Shown here in pieces: positions 6,881-14,495 of a stretch of DNA of 25,287 nucleotides. The number at the start of each line of letters is the position of its first letter. Within the stretch, counting starts at the first letter, position 1. The position numbers and the translations under genes are program-made. Source of the DNA: Euryarchaeota archaeon UBA438 (GTDB lineage Archaea; Thermoplasmatota; Poseidoniia; Poseidoniales; Thalassarchaeaceae); contig DAQP01000024.1 of assembly GCA_002504435.1 (NCBI GenBank), positions 1-25,287 of the forward strand. The letters are read 5' to 3'. The notes under the pieces were generated by a model that was given only the letters and a program-made list of their open reading frames with translations, was not told where the DNA came from and ran no database searches.

Positions 6881-9088
6881 ATGGGTCGTAAGGAAGACAA
6901 CATCAAGCGTGCTACAGAGATAATGCACGATAGGGAGCACATCAGAAACATCGCTATCGCAGCTCACATAGATCATGGTAAGACGACGCTCTCAGACAAC
7001 CTAATAGCCGGTGCTGGGATGATGTCGGAGGACCTCGCAGGAAAGTCCAGGGTCCTAGACTTCGATGAGCAGGAAAGTGCGCGCGGAATTACAATCAATG
7101 CCGCCAGCGCTTCAATGGTCCACAGCGTTGAAGGGCAGGATTACCTGATCAATCTAATCGATACCCCCGGACACGTCGATTTCGGTGGCGACGTCACCAG
7201 AGCGATGAGGGCCGTGGACGGATGCATCATCCTTGCATGTGCCGTTGAGGGCACAATGCCTCAGACCGAGACGGTTGTTCGCCAGGCGCTGAAGGAGAAG
7301 GTCCGCCCTGTTCTCTTCATCAACAAGGTGGACAGACTGATTAATGAGCTACAGATTGACGGTCCTGAGATGATGTCCAGATTTGAGAAAATCATTACCA
7401 AGGTGAATAAGCTCATTTCTACATATGCGCCAGAGGACCTCAGGAGGGAATGGCAGGTGTCCGTCCAGAAGGGCACCGTAGCTTTCGGCTCTGCTTACTA
7501 CAACTGGGGAATGTCAATTCCCTACATGCAAAAGAGCGGCTTAAATTTCACGCAGATTTTCGAATTCTGTCATAATGACAACCAGAAGGAGCTTGCAAAA
7601 CTCGCACCAGTTCACACCGTCCTTCTCGACATGACCGTCGAAAAGCACCCTTCTCCTGTTGTGGCTCAGAAGTATAGGATACCTAATATCTGGCAAGGGG
7701 ATCTTGAGTCAGGCGTTGGAAAGGCAATGATAGAGTGCGATTCCGATGGCCCCCTTTCACTCATGATAACCAAGATTTGGATGGACCCTCACGCCGGTGA
7801 GGTCGCCGTAGGCAGAGTTTACTCGGGCAGGATTAAGCATGGTGAATCTGTTTGGGCCATAGGTGCGGCAAAGGCTGAGAGAGTTCAGCAGGTCGGTATG
7901 ATGGTCGGAGGAGACAGGATTGCCACATCAGAGGTTACATCTGGAAATATTGCTGCAATTACAGGAATTCGTAGCGCTGCAGCAGGGGTGACCATAGCCA
8001 GAGAGAAGGACGCAGTACCATTTGAGGCGATCAGGCATATCTCCGAACCAGTCGTCACTGTTGCAGTTGAGCCGAAGTCGATGAAGGACCTTCCAAAGTT
8101 CATCGACGCTCTTAGGGGCCTCGCTAAGGCCGATGCTTCATTGGATGTCTCAACCAACCAGGAGACCGGTGAGGCATTGCTGGCAGGAATGGGTGAACTG
8201 CATCTCGAAATTACAGTATACAGGCTCGAAGAAGAGCAGGGAATCAAAGTAAAGGTCAGCGAGCCAATTGTCGTTTACAGGGAATCTGTCCAGAGCACTA
8301 ACACCGGAAGCCCGTTCGAAGGCAAGTCTCCTAACAGACACAACCGTTTCTACATCGAGATAGAACCCCTGCCTGATGTCGTAGTTGAGCAGCTCAGGGC
8401 TGGCGAATTCAGAGATGGAGCAGTCAGAACCAAGGATGCCAAAGAAGTCGGAGATAAGTTCGCCGAACTTGGAATGAACAAGGATCTGATGAGGAAAATA
8501 TACGCTATCAATGGAACAAATGTACTAGTCAATGACACCAAGGGTATTCAGAACCTCCACGAGACCAGGGAGCTCATTATCGAGGGCTTCAATGATGTTT
8601 GCAAGAAAGGCCCCGTGGCCGACGAGCCTTTGATGGGCGTGATGGTCAGGCTGGTAGACGCAAAGCTTCACGAGGATGCTATCCACAGAGGTCCAGCACA
8701 AACAATTCCAGCAGTAAGAAACGCGGTTAAGGGGGCATTCATGAGATCCAGGCCAGTAATCTTCGAACCAATACAGAAGATCCAGATCGACTCACCGAAT
8801 GATGTAATTGGCGGAGTTACAAGAGAGGTGTCCACTAGGAGGGGCATCATCGAGGACATGCCAGTGGAGGACGGAGTTACAAAGGTCATAGGAACAATCC
8901 CAGTTGCCGAGACCTTCGGTTTCTCTAACGACATACGTGCAGCTAGCCAAGGTAGGGCGATATGGAATACTGAGAATGCTGGGTTCGTACACCTCCCACC
9001 TAACCTCTTTGAGAAGGTCACCGCTGAGATTAGGGAGAGGAAGGGCCTCAACCCAGACATTCCAGGCGAGGCTCATTACCAGGATTGA
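6881..9088 (+). CDS. fusA: Translation elongation factor 2 (aEF-2)
   Basis: EF-2 is the GTPase that drives translocation of tRNA and mRNA through the ribosome. The 735-residue product is full length for the archaeal family. Visible motifs are G1 AHIDHGKT (28-35), switch I RGIT (68-71), G3 DTPGH (94-98) and G4 NKVD (148-151). Domain IV has DAIHRGPAQTIPAVR, whose His602 is the residue converted to diphthamide. The C-terminal domain has the usual VFEPIQKIQIDSP / RRGIIEDM segments. The ATG is preceded by GAGG about eight bases upstream. The gene's TGA directly abuts the stop of the convergent isoprenoid fusion gene, with no spacer. EF-1 alpha and S10, which often follow fusA in archaea, are not here. 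Confidence 0.98.
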   Translation: MGRKEDNIKRATEIMHDREHIRNIAIAAHIDHGKTTLSDNLIAGAGMMSEDLAGKSRVLDFDEQESARGITINAASASMVHSVEGQDYLINLIDTPGHVDFGGDVTRAMRAVDGCIILACAVEGTMPQTETVVRQALKEKVRPVLFINKVDRLINELQIDGPEMMSRFEKIITKVNKLISTYAPEDLRREWQVSVQKGTVAFGSAYYNWGMSIPYMQKSGLNFTQIFEFCHNDNQKELAKLAPVHTVLLDMTVEKHPSPVVAQKYRIPNIWQGDLESGVGKAMIECDSDGPLSLMITKIWMDPHAGEVAVGRVYSGRIKHGESVWAIGAAKAERVQQVGMMVGGDRIATSEVTSGNIAAITGIRSAAAGVTIAREKDAVPFEAIRHISEPVVTVAVEPKSMKDLPKFIDALRGLAKADASLDVSTNQETGEALLAGMGELHLEITVYRLEEEQGIKVKVSEPIVVYRESVQSTNTGSPFEGKSPNRHNRFYIEIEPLPDVVVEQLRAGEFRDGAVRTKDAKEVGDKFAELGMNKDLMRKIYAINGTNVLVNDTKGIQNLHETRELIIEGFNDVCKKGPVADEPLMGVMVRLVDAKLHEDAIHRGPAQTIPAVRNAVKGAFMRSRPVIFEPIQKIQIDSPNDVIGGVTREVSTRRGIIEDMPVEDGVTKVIGTIPVAETFGFSNDIRAASQGRAIWNTENAGFVHLPPNLFEKVTAEIRERKGLNPDIPGEAHYQD

Positions 9089-9101
9089 TTAGTTAATCCT
9101 G
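9080..9101. terminator. Possible bidirectional hairpin at the fusA / idi-GGPPS convergence
   Basis: CAGGATT (9080-9086) and AATCCTG (9095-9101) form a 7-bp stem with an eight-base A/T-rich loop that spans both stop codons. It is symmetric, so it could act on either transcript. There is no long T-run, and archaeal termination depends mainly on T-rich tracts, so the assignment is tentative. Confidence 0.3.
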
Positions 9102-10777
9102 ATCAACTGGAAATCGGTTAGCTCTCTGAGTATGTTCAATGCAGGACTATCTGAAACTAAGTCTAGGCACTCATGCGCAACAGCGTGGTGGTGCATGGCT
9201 CTGTTCTTCGCGTATTCGATTGAGCCACTTTCGTGCAATTCTGCCACAGCTCTCGACAGCACATCATCAGAACACTCTCCCGAACCATACGCCTCTGAAA
9301 ATGCCGGCATTTCATGATTGCAATTTAGAGCATGGATGGCAATCAACGTCTTCTTTCCTTGGACAATGTCTGATCCGGCCGGCTTCCCCAGGGTTTCCGT
9401 GTCCCCAGTGATATCAATCAAATCATCCATCAGCTGAAAACAAAGTCCCAAATTTAGCCCCCATCTCCTCATATTGTCCACGGCTTCATCTGAAGCACCT
9501 GCAAGTATCGCCCCCGTTCCCGCGCATGTCTCGAACATCACACTGGTCTTGCCTTTGATCATCTCGATGTATTCTTCCTCAGACACTGAGTCCCTAGACT
9601 CAAATGATATGTCCTCCTGCTGTCCACTCGCAACATTCCTTACCATTTCTCCAATTGATCTTACTAGAAATCCTAGCTTGTCCTGTTCAATATGTGGCGA
9701 CTCAGCCAGGATCTCAAAGGCAACTGCGAGCATCGCATCTCCAGCATTTATCGCCGTAGAATCATCATATGCTACATGCACAGCATCTAGACCTCTCCTG
9801 ATGGGGTCCTGATCCATCAAATCATCATGTACGAGTGTGAAATTATGGATTATCTCGATAGATGCACCTAGGGTATAGTGTCCTTCATGTGCCTCACCAA
9901 CGGCCTCGCCCACCAATCTAGGCAGCGTAGCCCTCAGTCTCTTTCCACCGCCACTGAATAGATGACTCATGGCCCCATGCAACCTCTCCTGCTTCATTTT
10001 GCTGAGGCTGTGCATAATGACATCCTCAACATACTCTCTATGGTTGCCTATTGCAATCATTAGGTTCTGTCCTGGATTGACTGGCTCTCCATCCATCATG
10101 ACCTCCCCGAAGTTGACTACCCCCTCTATGGAGGGAATGCTGCGCACATCAGGGTAATGTTCGGCTAGGAACCTGCCCCATAGAAGTCTGAACCAAGGAG
10201 CAATAACCTCACCCTCCCAAATTCCTGAGCCAGAAAACATCTCCTCAATTTCCTCGCCCTCTATCCACCTGTGGTCCGAGATTTCGTTTGGATTGGGACT
10301 TACTTCAATTGAATCTGTGGTGGCCACTAATACATGATCTACTTCTCTCTCAATCCAGTCCTCATTCCACCTACACTCGTAAAGGAATGACCCTATGTGC
10401 CGGAAATCTATTCTGGCAATATCGCCCTCTGAAACCCCTAATTCCTGGGAAAGCTTCCTTTTCGCCGCATTAATGGCTCCCTCTGCCGGGTCCTCGTTCT
10501 CACCAGTAATGTCCAGGGGGTGGCTACAACACGAGTTCGCCCAAACGGATGGGAACGTGATTTTGTCATGGGACCTCTGCTGAACTAGCATTTTCCCCTC
10601 CCCATCAAACAATAATACACTGAATGCCCTGTGCAGAATCCCTTCCTCATAGTGGCAGTTAAATTTTGAATCAGAACCAGTCTTTCTGTCCGCACTATCG
10701 ACCAAGATACACATTTCGGACATCATTTCCGCCTGCGAGCTGTCCTGCCCACTAAGTGCCCCATCTCGACTCGCCAT
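9089..10777 (-). CDS. Fused type I isopentenyl-diphosphate isomerase / geranylgeranyl diphosphate synthase
   Basis: One 562-residue chain carries two sequential enzymes of isoprenoid synthesis. Residues about 25-220 form a Nudix-fold type I IPP isomerase, with HRAFSVLLFD, QQRSHDKITFP, NSCCSHPL (catalytic Cys at about 83-84), EREVDHV (metal/acid site) and PNPNEI. Residues about 240-562 form a trans-prenyltransferase, with GGGKRLR, first aspartate motif DDLMD (318-322), GKTS, FQLMDDLIDITGD (second aspartate motif, 451-455) and KKT. The isomerase supplies DMAPP, which the synthase extends to C20 for archaeal lipids. The isomerase half resembles eukaryotic enzymes more than the type II FMN enzyme common in archaea. 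The ATG at 10777 has TATATG 27 bases upstream; ATGs at 10801 or about 10720 are alternatives. It lies downstream of ipk. Confidence 0.94.
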   Translation of the reverse strand: MASRDGALSGQDSSQAEMMSEMCILVDSADRKTGSDSKFNCHYEEGILHRAFSVLLFDGEGKMLVQQRSHDKITFPSVWANSCCSHPLDITGENEDPAEGAINAAKRKLSQELGVSEGDIARIDFRHIGSFLYECRWNEDWIEREVDHVLVATTDSIEVSPNPNEISDHRWIEGEEIEEMFSGSGIWEGEVIAPWFRLLWGRFLAEHYPDVRSIPSIEGVVNFGEVMMDGEPVNPGQNLMIAIGNHREYVEDVIMHSLSKMKQERLHGAMSHLFSGGGKRLRATLPRLVGEAVGEAHEGHYTLGASIEIIHNFTLVHDDLMDQDPIRRGLDAVHVAYDDSTAINAGDAMLAVAFEILAESPHIEQDKLGFLVRSIGEMVRNVASGQQEDISFESRDSVSEEEYIEMIKGKTSVMFETCAGTGAILAGASDEAVDNMRRWGLNLGLCFQLMDDLIDITGDTETLGKPAGSDIVQGKKTLIAIHALNCNHEMPAFSEAYGSGECSDDVLSRAVAELHESGSIEYAKNRAMHHHAVAHECLDLVSDSPALNILRELTDFQLIRIN

Positions 10778-10799
10778 AATTCCCGGAGGAATCGGCAAC

Positions 10800-10805
10800 A
10801 TATAA
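10800..10805 (-). promoter_or_regulatory. TATA-like element for the idi-GGPPS fusion gene
   Basis: TTATAT lies in the short gap after the ipk stop, with the TATA T 27 bases before the ATG at 10777. No Shine-Dalgarno site precedes that ATG. This matches the spacing of leaderless archaeal transcripts and the UbiD start in this window, suggesting transcription independent of ipk as well as read-through. Confidence 0.45.
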
Positions 10806-10818
10806 TCGAAATCCAGTA

Positions 10819-11616
10819 TTATGGCAATATCTTCGTTCCTATGGGCAATATGCCGCCAACCACTAGGTCTACTACCCTGTCAGGTTCTCTACCGTCAATG
10901 AACCAAACATTAGGCACCTTCCGTGCGATTTCTGCAGCTCTGCGTGCCTTGAGCTCAATTCCCCCAGTAACATCCTCTTCCGAGTTATGGAAAGTCTCCG
11001 CTTCCACCCCCGGCGACCAAACATCGAGTAATGCCGCACCATCTCTATCCGGGGGCCTGTCCATCATTCCCGGTGAGTCGCCGAGAAGGAAAATTGAGTA
11101 TTCGACACCCGGCACTTCAATTGACAATCTTACCATCAGATCATCACCAGAGAGTATGCCAAACTCTGAAGGGCCATCCTTCTCCACCACATCTCCAAAT
11201 GTAACCATGACCTCGTTCTGCGGAGACTCGGAAAATTCCTCCAAACTACCAGAAAAATCAGAACCAGTTCCCATGGCCCAAACCGATGGAGGCCGCGACT
11301 TGCATTGTAGGCCTTTTCCTTCTAGGCTACTAATGACATAACCACTCAGCTCAATCATGTCCCCACGTACTTGAATGACCGCTTCTCTCTGCTTATCGGC
11401 AATGCCCTCCTTTACACCACCGCTGAGACCCCACTCCTTAGCTGTGAGGTGCCCAAATGACCCAGCTCCGTGAACCAAAATTACTGAATGGCCCCTTTCC
11501 ACAAGAACAGATACCATGGTTGTGAGCGAATCAATCACATCCGGCTTAACCGATTTGTGTTTGGATTTGTCAGTAATCAGGCCGCCGCCCATCTTGATTA
11601 CCACTGTACTGTGCAT
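10819..11616 (-). CDS. ipk: Isopentenyl phosphate kinase
   Basis: This amino-acid-kinase-fold enzyme phosphorylates isopentenyl phosphate to isopentenyl diphosphate, the last step before the isomerase in archaeal mevalonate pathways. The 265-residue product (start ATG 11616, MHSTVVIKMGGGLITDKS) is typical in length. Landmarks are the N-terminal KMGGG (Lys8), VHGAGSFGH (48-56) with the histidine that marks IPK and binds the substrate phosphate, the GDV and GILSGDDLM segments and DVTGGIELKARRA near the C-terminus. The usual GGS is GGG here, and the TDVDGIY segment is replaced by LGDSPGMM, a modest divergence. A GTG at 11673 would extend the N-terminus by 19 residues that do not look like IPK. 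It is followed after 41 bases by the fused isomerase/synthase. Confidence 0.93.
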   Translation of the reverse strand: MHSTVVIKMGGGLITDKSKHKSVKPDVIDSLTTMVSVLVERGHSVILVHGAGSFGHLTAKEWGLSGGVKEGIADKQREAVIQVRGDMIELSGYVISSLEGKGLQCKSRPPSVWAMGTGSDFSGSLEEFSESPQNEVMVTFGDVVEKDGPSEFGILSGDDLMVRLSIEVPGVEYSIFLLGDSPGMMDRPPDRDGAALLDVWSPGVEAETFHNSEEDVTGGIELKARRAAEIARKVPNVWFIDGREPDRVVDLVVGGILPIGTKILP

Positions 11617-11625
11617 TTGCTCGAC

Positions 11626-11640
11626 TGTCCGAGACGGACA
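11626..11640. repeat. Dyad just upstream of the ipk start
   Basis: TGTCCGAGACGGACA has perfect 6-bp arms around a 3-base centre, 10-24 bases before the ipk ATG. On the ipk strand an A/T-rich ATTTGT lies directly before it, so the dyad would sit between TATA element and transcription start if ipk is leaderless. An operator is possible; chance cannot be excluded. Confidence 0.35.
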
Positions 11641-11690
11641 AATGATTTGGGTTCTCCTACTCCTCCAATACACACAGGGTTCATTTCGGT

Positions 11691-12038
11691 ATGTCCTCTC
11701 GCACCCATATGGCCGAACCGAGTGAGATGGAGAATTTCCAGAGATGGCTCCAGACCCAGCTTTCTATGACCTCATCTATCGAGGATCCCGCGGACAGGGA
11801 GCGTAGACGATTGCAGATAGAGTCCGCAATAAGAGAGGCTATTGCATTCAGGGAGTCCCTAAAAATTCTTGAAGAGCTTCAAGTCTCCCCCCCGTTTGTG
11901 AATTCCGAGAAATCGGTTAGGAGTATCTCTGAGCCATCGTCAAACAACTCAAAGGCGGACAACACAATATGCCCTATTTGCGACTCTGACATAGAACAGG
12001 ATTTGGGATTCTGCACGGTTTGCGGAGAGATGAGCTAG
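11691..12038 (+). CDS. Small zinc-ribbon protein of unknown function
   Basis: This gene is not recognised as a named family. The product is up to 115 residues. The N-terminal two thirds form charged amphipathic helix (MENFQRWLQTQ, then DRERRRLQIESAIREAI). A Ser/Asn-rich linker leads to a C-terminal zinc ribbon, CPICDSDIEQDLGFCTVCGE, with the C-x2-C...C-x2-C pattern. The start is uncertain: ATGs at 11691, 11709 and 11727 are in frame, none with a strong Shine-Dalgarno site, although GTGAG directly precedes the last. It is a single gene, divergent from ipk and ending exactly where the convergent kptA gene ends. The architecture suggests a nucleic-acid- or protein-binding adaptor, which is only inference. 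Confidence 0.72.
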   Translation: MSSRTHMAEPSEMENFQRWLQTQLSMTSSIEDPADRERRRLQIESAIREAIAFRESLKILEELQVSPPFVNSEKSVRSISEPSSNNSKADNTICPICDSDIEQDLGFCTVCGEMS

Positions 12039-12725
12039 CTACTCTTCTTCCCACTTGGCTCTTGCCGCCTCAAATTCAGGGTCATCATCAGCCAATACGC
12101 TCAGATATTCACCCGATACTGAGTCCGCAAGATAAACAGTTACTCCGGCGTGCCAAATCGTGTCTCCCGAGGCCACCATCCTTGCAGTATCAACCTCCAA
12201 TAGGGTGGGGCTTGCGTGGTGCACGTGGCCCGCCTCAGCCGCCGCCCTTATGGTAGCTGATAGGTGAACGTGAGAACGGCCACTTGGCGATATCCCGACC
12301 TCAATCAAATTCTCCGCCTCGTCAGGGGAACACGGATAGTACAGAAGAGGTGGAATATTCTCAGTTGGCAGATCCAACTCAATCTCTAGGCTGTGCCCAT
12401 ATGTTGCCCTCATCATATTCCCCCTTACTTCGTAGCGGCCCTTTGGATCAGTTTCCGAGATGGCTCTGAAGTGATGCGGCCTTAGCCAATGGAACCTCCT
12501 CTCATTGGACTTTTTGAATTGGTATATGATGTCCTTAACATCGATCCAGCCATTGATGTCCATTTCTAAATCGAACTTCTCAGGTGCGTGCCTTAGGACT
12601 AATGCCAGCCTTCTCGCTATCGTGTCTCTCTCATTCCCCCTCATGATGAATTTCCCTTCCGAGTTGCATGCCGGACAGAGGTCGTCATCGGAGAAATATC
12701 CATGTGTATTGCACTCTCTAATCAT
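12039..12725 (-). CDS. kptA: RNA 2'-phosphotransferase (KptA/Tpt1 family)
   Basis: The family transfers an internal RNA 2'-phosphate to NAD+, releasing ADP-ribose 1'',2''-cyclic phosphate and nicotinamide. The 228-residue product begins MIRECNTHGYFSDDDLCPAC, the zinc-binding N-terminus (Cys5, His8, Cys17, Cys20) seen in archaeal members. Next come LVLRHAPEKFDLEMDINGW (catalytic Arg45-His46), RATYGHS (Arg106) and the NAD-binding PSGRSHVHLS (Arg150), so the Arg-His-Arg-Arg tetrad appears intact. The ATG at 12725 matches the family start and has AATAATT about 26 bases upstream; the frame extends to a TTG at 12797, but those extra residues are not family-like. Its stop abuts the convergent zinc-ribbon gene with no gap. 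Confidence 0.93.
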   Translation of the reverse strand: MIRECNTHGYFSDDDLCPACNSEGKFIMRGNERDTIARRLALVLRHAPEKFDLEMDINGWIDVKDIIYQFKKSNERRFHWLRPHHFRAISETDPKGRYEVRGNMMRATYGHSLEIELDLPTENIPPLLYYPCSPDEAENLIEVGISPSGRSHVHLSATIRAAAEAGHVHHASPTLLEVDTARMVASGDTIWHAGVTVYLADSVSGEYLSVLADDDPEFEAARAKWEEE

Positions 12726-12800
12726 TGTATCAGGCATTCGAGAAGCAATTATTTCAAGAACCCCTCGGTCCAGATTCTCATTTTCCCCCCTACTCAACGG

Positions 12801-12806
12801 TTATGT
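12801..12806 (+). promoter_or_regulatory. TATA-like element for the thiolase gene
   Basis: TTATGT lies with its TATG 27 bases before the thiolase GTG at 12829. There is no Shine-Dalgarno site before that GTG, so the transcript is probably leaderless, as proposed for the UbiD and idi-GGPPS genes. The divergent kptA start lies about 75 bases to the left. Confidence 0.4.
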
Positions 12807-12828
12807 CCCTGATATTATCCGCAACATC

Positions 12829-13959
12829 GTGAGAGCTGTAATTGTCGACTGGGCGAGGACCCCATTCCATCGTGCTCACAAAGGAAGCCTATCCAATGTA
12901 AGGCCAGATGAGATGCTTGGGCAGGTTACCAAGTTCCTGTTGAGTCGTAACAACGTAGACCCAGGCACAATCGATGACATACTCGTGGGATGTGCTTATC
13001 CCGAAGGTGAGCAGGGATACAACATAGGGCGTCTTTCAGTATTTCTTGGTGGTCTTCCAAATAGTGTGCCGGGTGCCACGTTCAATAGGCTGTGCGGATC
13101 ATCAATGCAAGCAATACTTACTGCAGCGGCACATATCGAAGTTGGTTGGGGGGACTGTTACCTTTGCTCTGGAGTTGAATCGATGAGTAGGATTCAGAGA
13201 AGAGGGTTCAACTGGAGCCCACATCCGGAATTGGAGGAGAAATATCCAGATGCATATGTGAATATGGGCATTACTGCTGAGAACGTTGCTCAGAAGTGGA
13301 ATATTTCGAGAGAAGAGCAGGAAAATTTTGCCCTGAATTCGCACATCAAGGCAAGCACTGCAAATCAATCCGGATTTTTCGATGATGAATTATGCGCTAT
13401 TGAGTCAGATGACGTTGTGAGTACCGATGGATGCATCAGGCCCAATACGAGTTCAGAGTCGATGTCCAAACTAAAGCCCGCATTCAGGGAAGGAGGAACG
13501 GTGACCGCGGCCACGTCGTCGCCCCTCACAGACGGAGCGGTTTCATTATTGGTATGTAGTGAGGACTTTGCTTCGGCAAACGGCCTCACTCCACTTGCCA
13601 GGGTTGTCTCGGGTGCAGTGGTGGGATGCCCTCCTGAGTTGATGGGAATAGGTCCTATAGAGGCCACGAGAAAGGCTCTTTCCAGGGCCGATTGGGATGT
13701 TGAATCGGTGGATATTTTTGAGATTAATGAGGCCTTCTCTTCGCAAAGTATCGCTGTAATCAAGGAATTGGGCTTGGATGAATCCAAGGTGAATATTGAC
13801 GGCGGTGCAATAGCAATTGGGCATCCTCTCGGAGCATCCGGTGCTCGTATTACTGGCAAGGCCGCCTCCCTCATTCAGAGAACCAACTCCCAACGTGCTG
13901 TTGCCACCATGTGCATTGGTGGCGGCATGGGTATCGCTATTGCGCTTGAGTCTCCCTGA
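12829..13959 (+). CDS. Thiolase (acetyl-CoA C-acyltransferase)
   Basis: Thiolases cleave 3-ketoacyl-CoA in beta-oxidation or condense two acetyl-CoA. The 376-residue product starts with GTG at 12829 (MRAVIVDWARTPFHRAHKGS), which aligns with the usual thiolase beginning; the frame is open much further upstream but that part overlaps kptA antisense. The active site is complete: nucleophile Cys89 in NRLCGSSMQAI, EINEAFSSQ, His332 in GGAIAIGHPLGASGAR and Cys362 in CIGGGMGIA. The FNWSPHPELEEKYPDAYVNM and TAENVAQKWNISREEQ segments resemble FadA-type 3-ketoacyl-CoA thiolases. The SCP-x-type thiolase common in archaeal mevalonate clusters looks different, and no HMG-CoA synthase or DUF35 partner is adjacent, so fatty-acid or ketoacyl degradation is favoured. 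The last 23 bases overlap the convergent gene. Confidence 0.94.
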   Translation: MRAVIVDWARTPFHRAHKGSLSNVRPDEMLGQVTKFLLSRNNVDPGTIDDILVGCAYPEGEQGYNIGRLSVFLGGLPNSVPGATFNRLCGSSMQAILTAAAHIEVGWGDCYLCSGVESMSRIQRRGFNWSPHPELEEKYPDAYVNMGITAENVAQKWNISREEQENFALNSHIKASTANQSGFFDDELCAIESDDVVSTDGCIRPNTSSESMSKLKPAFREGGTVTAATSSPLTDGAVSLLVCSEDFASANGLTPLARVVSGAVVGCPPELMGIGPIEATRKALSRADWDVESVDIFEINEAFSSQSIAVIKELGLDESKVNIDGGAIAIGHPLGASGARITGKAASLIQRTNSQRAVATMCIGGGMGIAIALESP

Positions 13960-14479
13960 CTAGAAAACCATTGCAACTCGGGCACCTATCCCCCACCTTC
14001 AACTCAATAGGTATCACTGCCAGGATGCTATGGCAGTTGGGACATGCTGCTAGAACCTCTCCTTCATTCAGTATTGAGCCTGCTATCGAGTTACTACCCG
14101 AACCGGAATACCATTGCATGAATGCCTCGCTTCTTAGGGTGCGAATTCTACGCAATGAACTGACTCCCAGAAGGACGTATAGGGCGCCTTGGAATAATTG
14201 CCCCACCGAGAACATCGACATTCCAGACACGATTAGAGCAAATCCACACATCAACAGGAATGATGAACCCAACCATGGACCGGGCGAGCCCTTGGATCTT
14301 AGAGACAATGCCGCCGCAACTCCGACGGGTATGGTCAATAGTGAAATAACGATTGAACCGATTACAGGGATCGTTACCCCGTACTGTAGCAAGGATATTG
14401 CCAGCAATAGTATTAGCATCGTCATAACAGAGATGAAAACCACCATATTTCTCAGCAGTCTTTCCATACTCAGCGTCAT
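13937..14479 (-). CDS. Four-helix membrane protein with C-terminal zinc ribbon
   Basis: This gene is not recognised by name. The 180-residue product has four predicted membrane helices at about residues 11-33, 37-59, 69-89 and 93-108. A cytosolic-looking tail ends in a zinc ribbon with CPNC (146-149) and CPSC (166-169). The basic patch SSLRRIRTLR after the last helix places the tail inside the cell by the positive-inside rule. ATG 14479 is chosen because GGAGGA lies seven bases upstream; GTG 14506 is in frame but would overlap the coaBC start. It converges on the thiolase gene with a 23-base overlap and diverges from coaBC with only 16 bases between start codons. Confidence 0.75.
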   Translation of the reverse strand: MTLSMERLLRNMVVFISVMTMLILLLAISLLQYGVTIPVIGSIVISLLTIPVGVAAALSLRSKGSPGPWLGSSFLLMCGFALIVSGMSMFSVGQLFQGALYVLLGVSSLRRIRTLRSEAFMQWYSGSGSNSIAGSILNEGEVLAACPNCHSILAVIPIELKVGDRCPSCNGFLVRETQAQ

Positions 14480-14495
14480 CCCCGTTCCTCCATGC

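Noticed and set aside
12505..12828. Upstream extension of the thiolase frame
   Set aside because: Antisense to kptA and not thiolase-like; the family N-terminus starts at the GTG at 12829.
13365..13874. 169-codon minus-strand frame within thiolase
   Set aside because: Shadow of the thiolase catalytic region, whose motifs are complete on the plus strand.
13971..14495. Upstream extension of the CoaBC frame
   Set aside because: Antisense to the membrane zinc-ribbon gene, with no CoaBC similarity.
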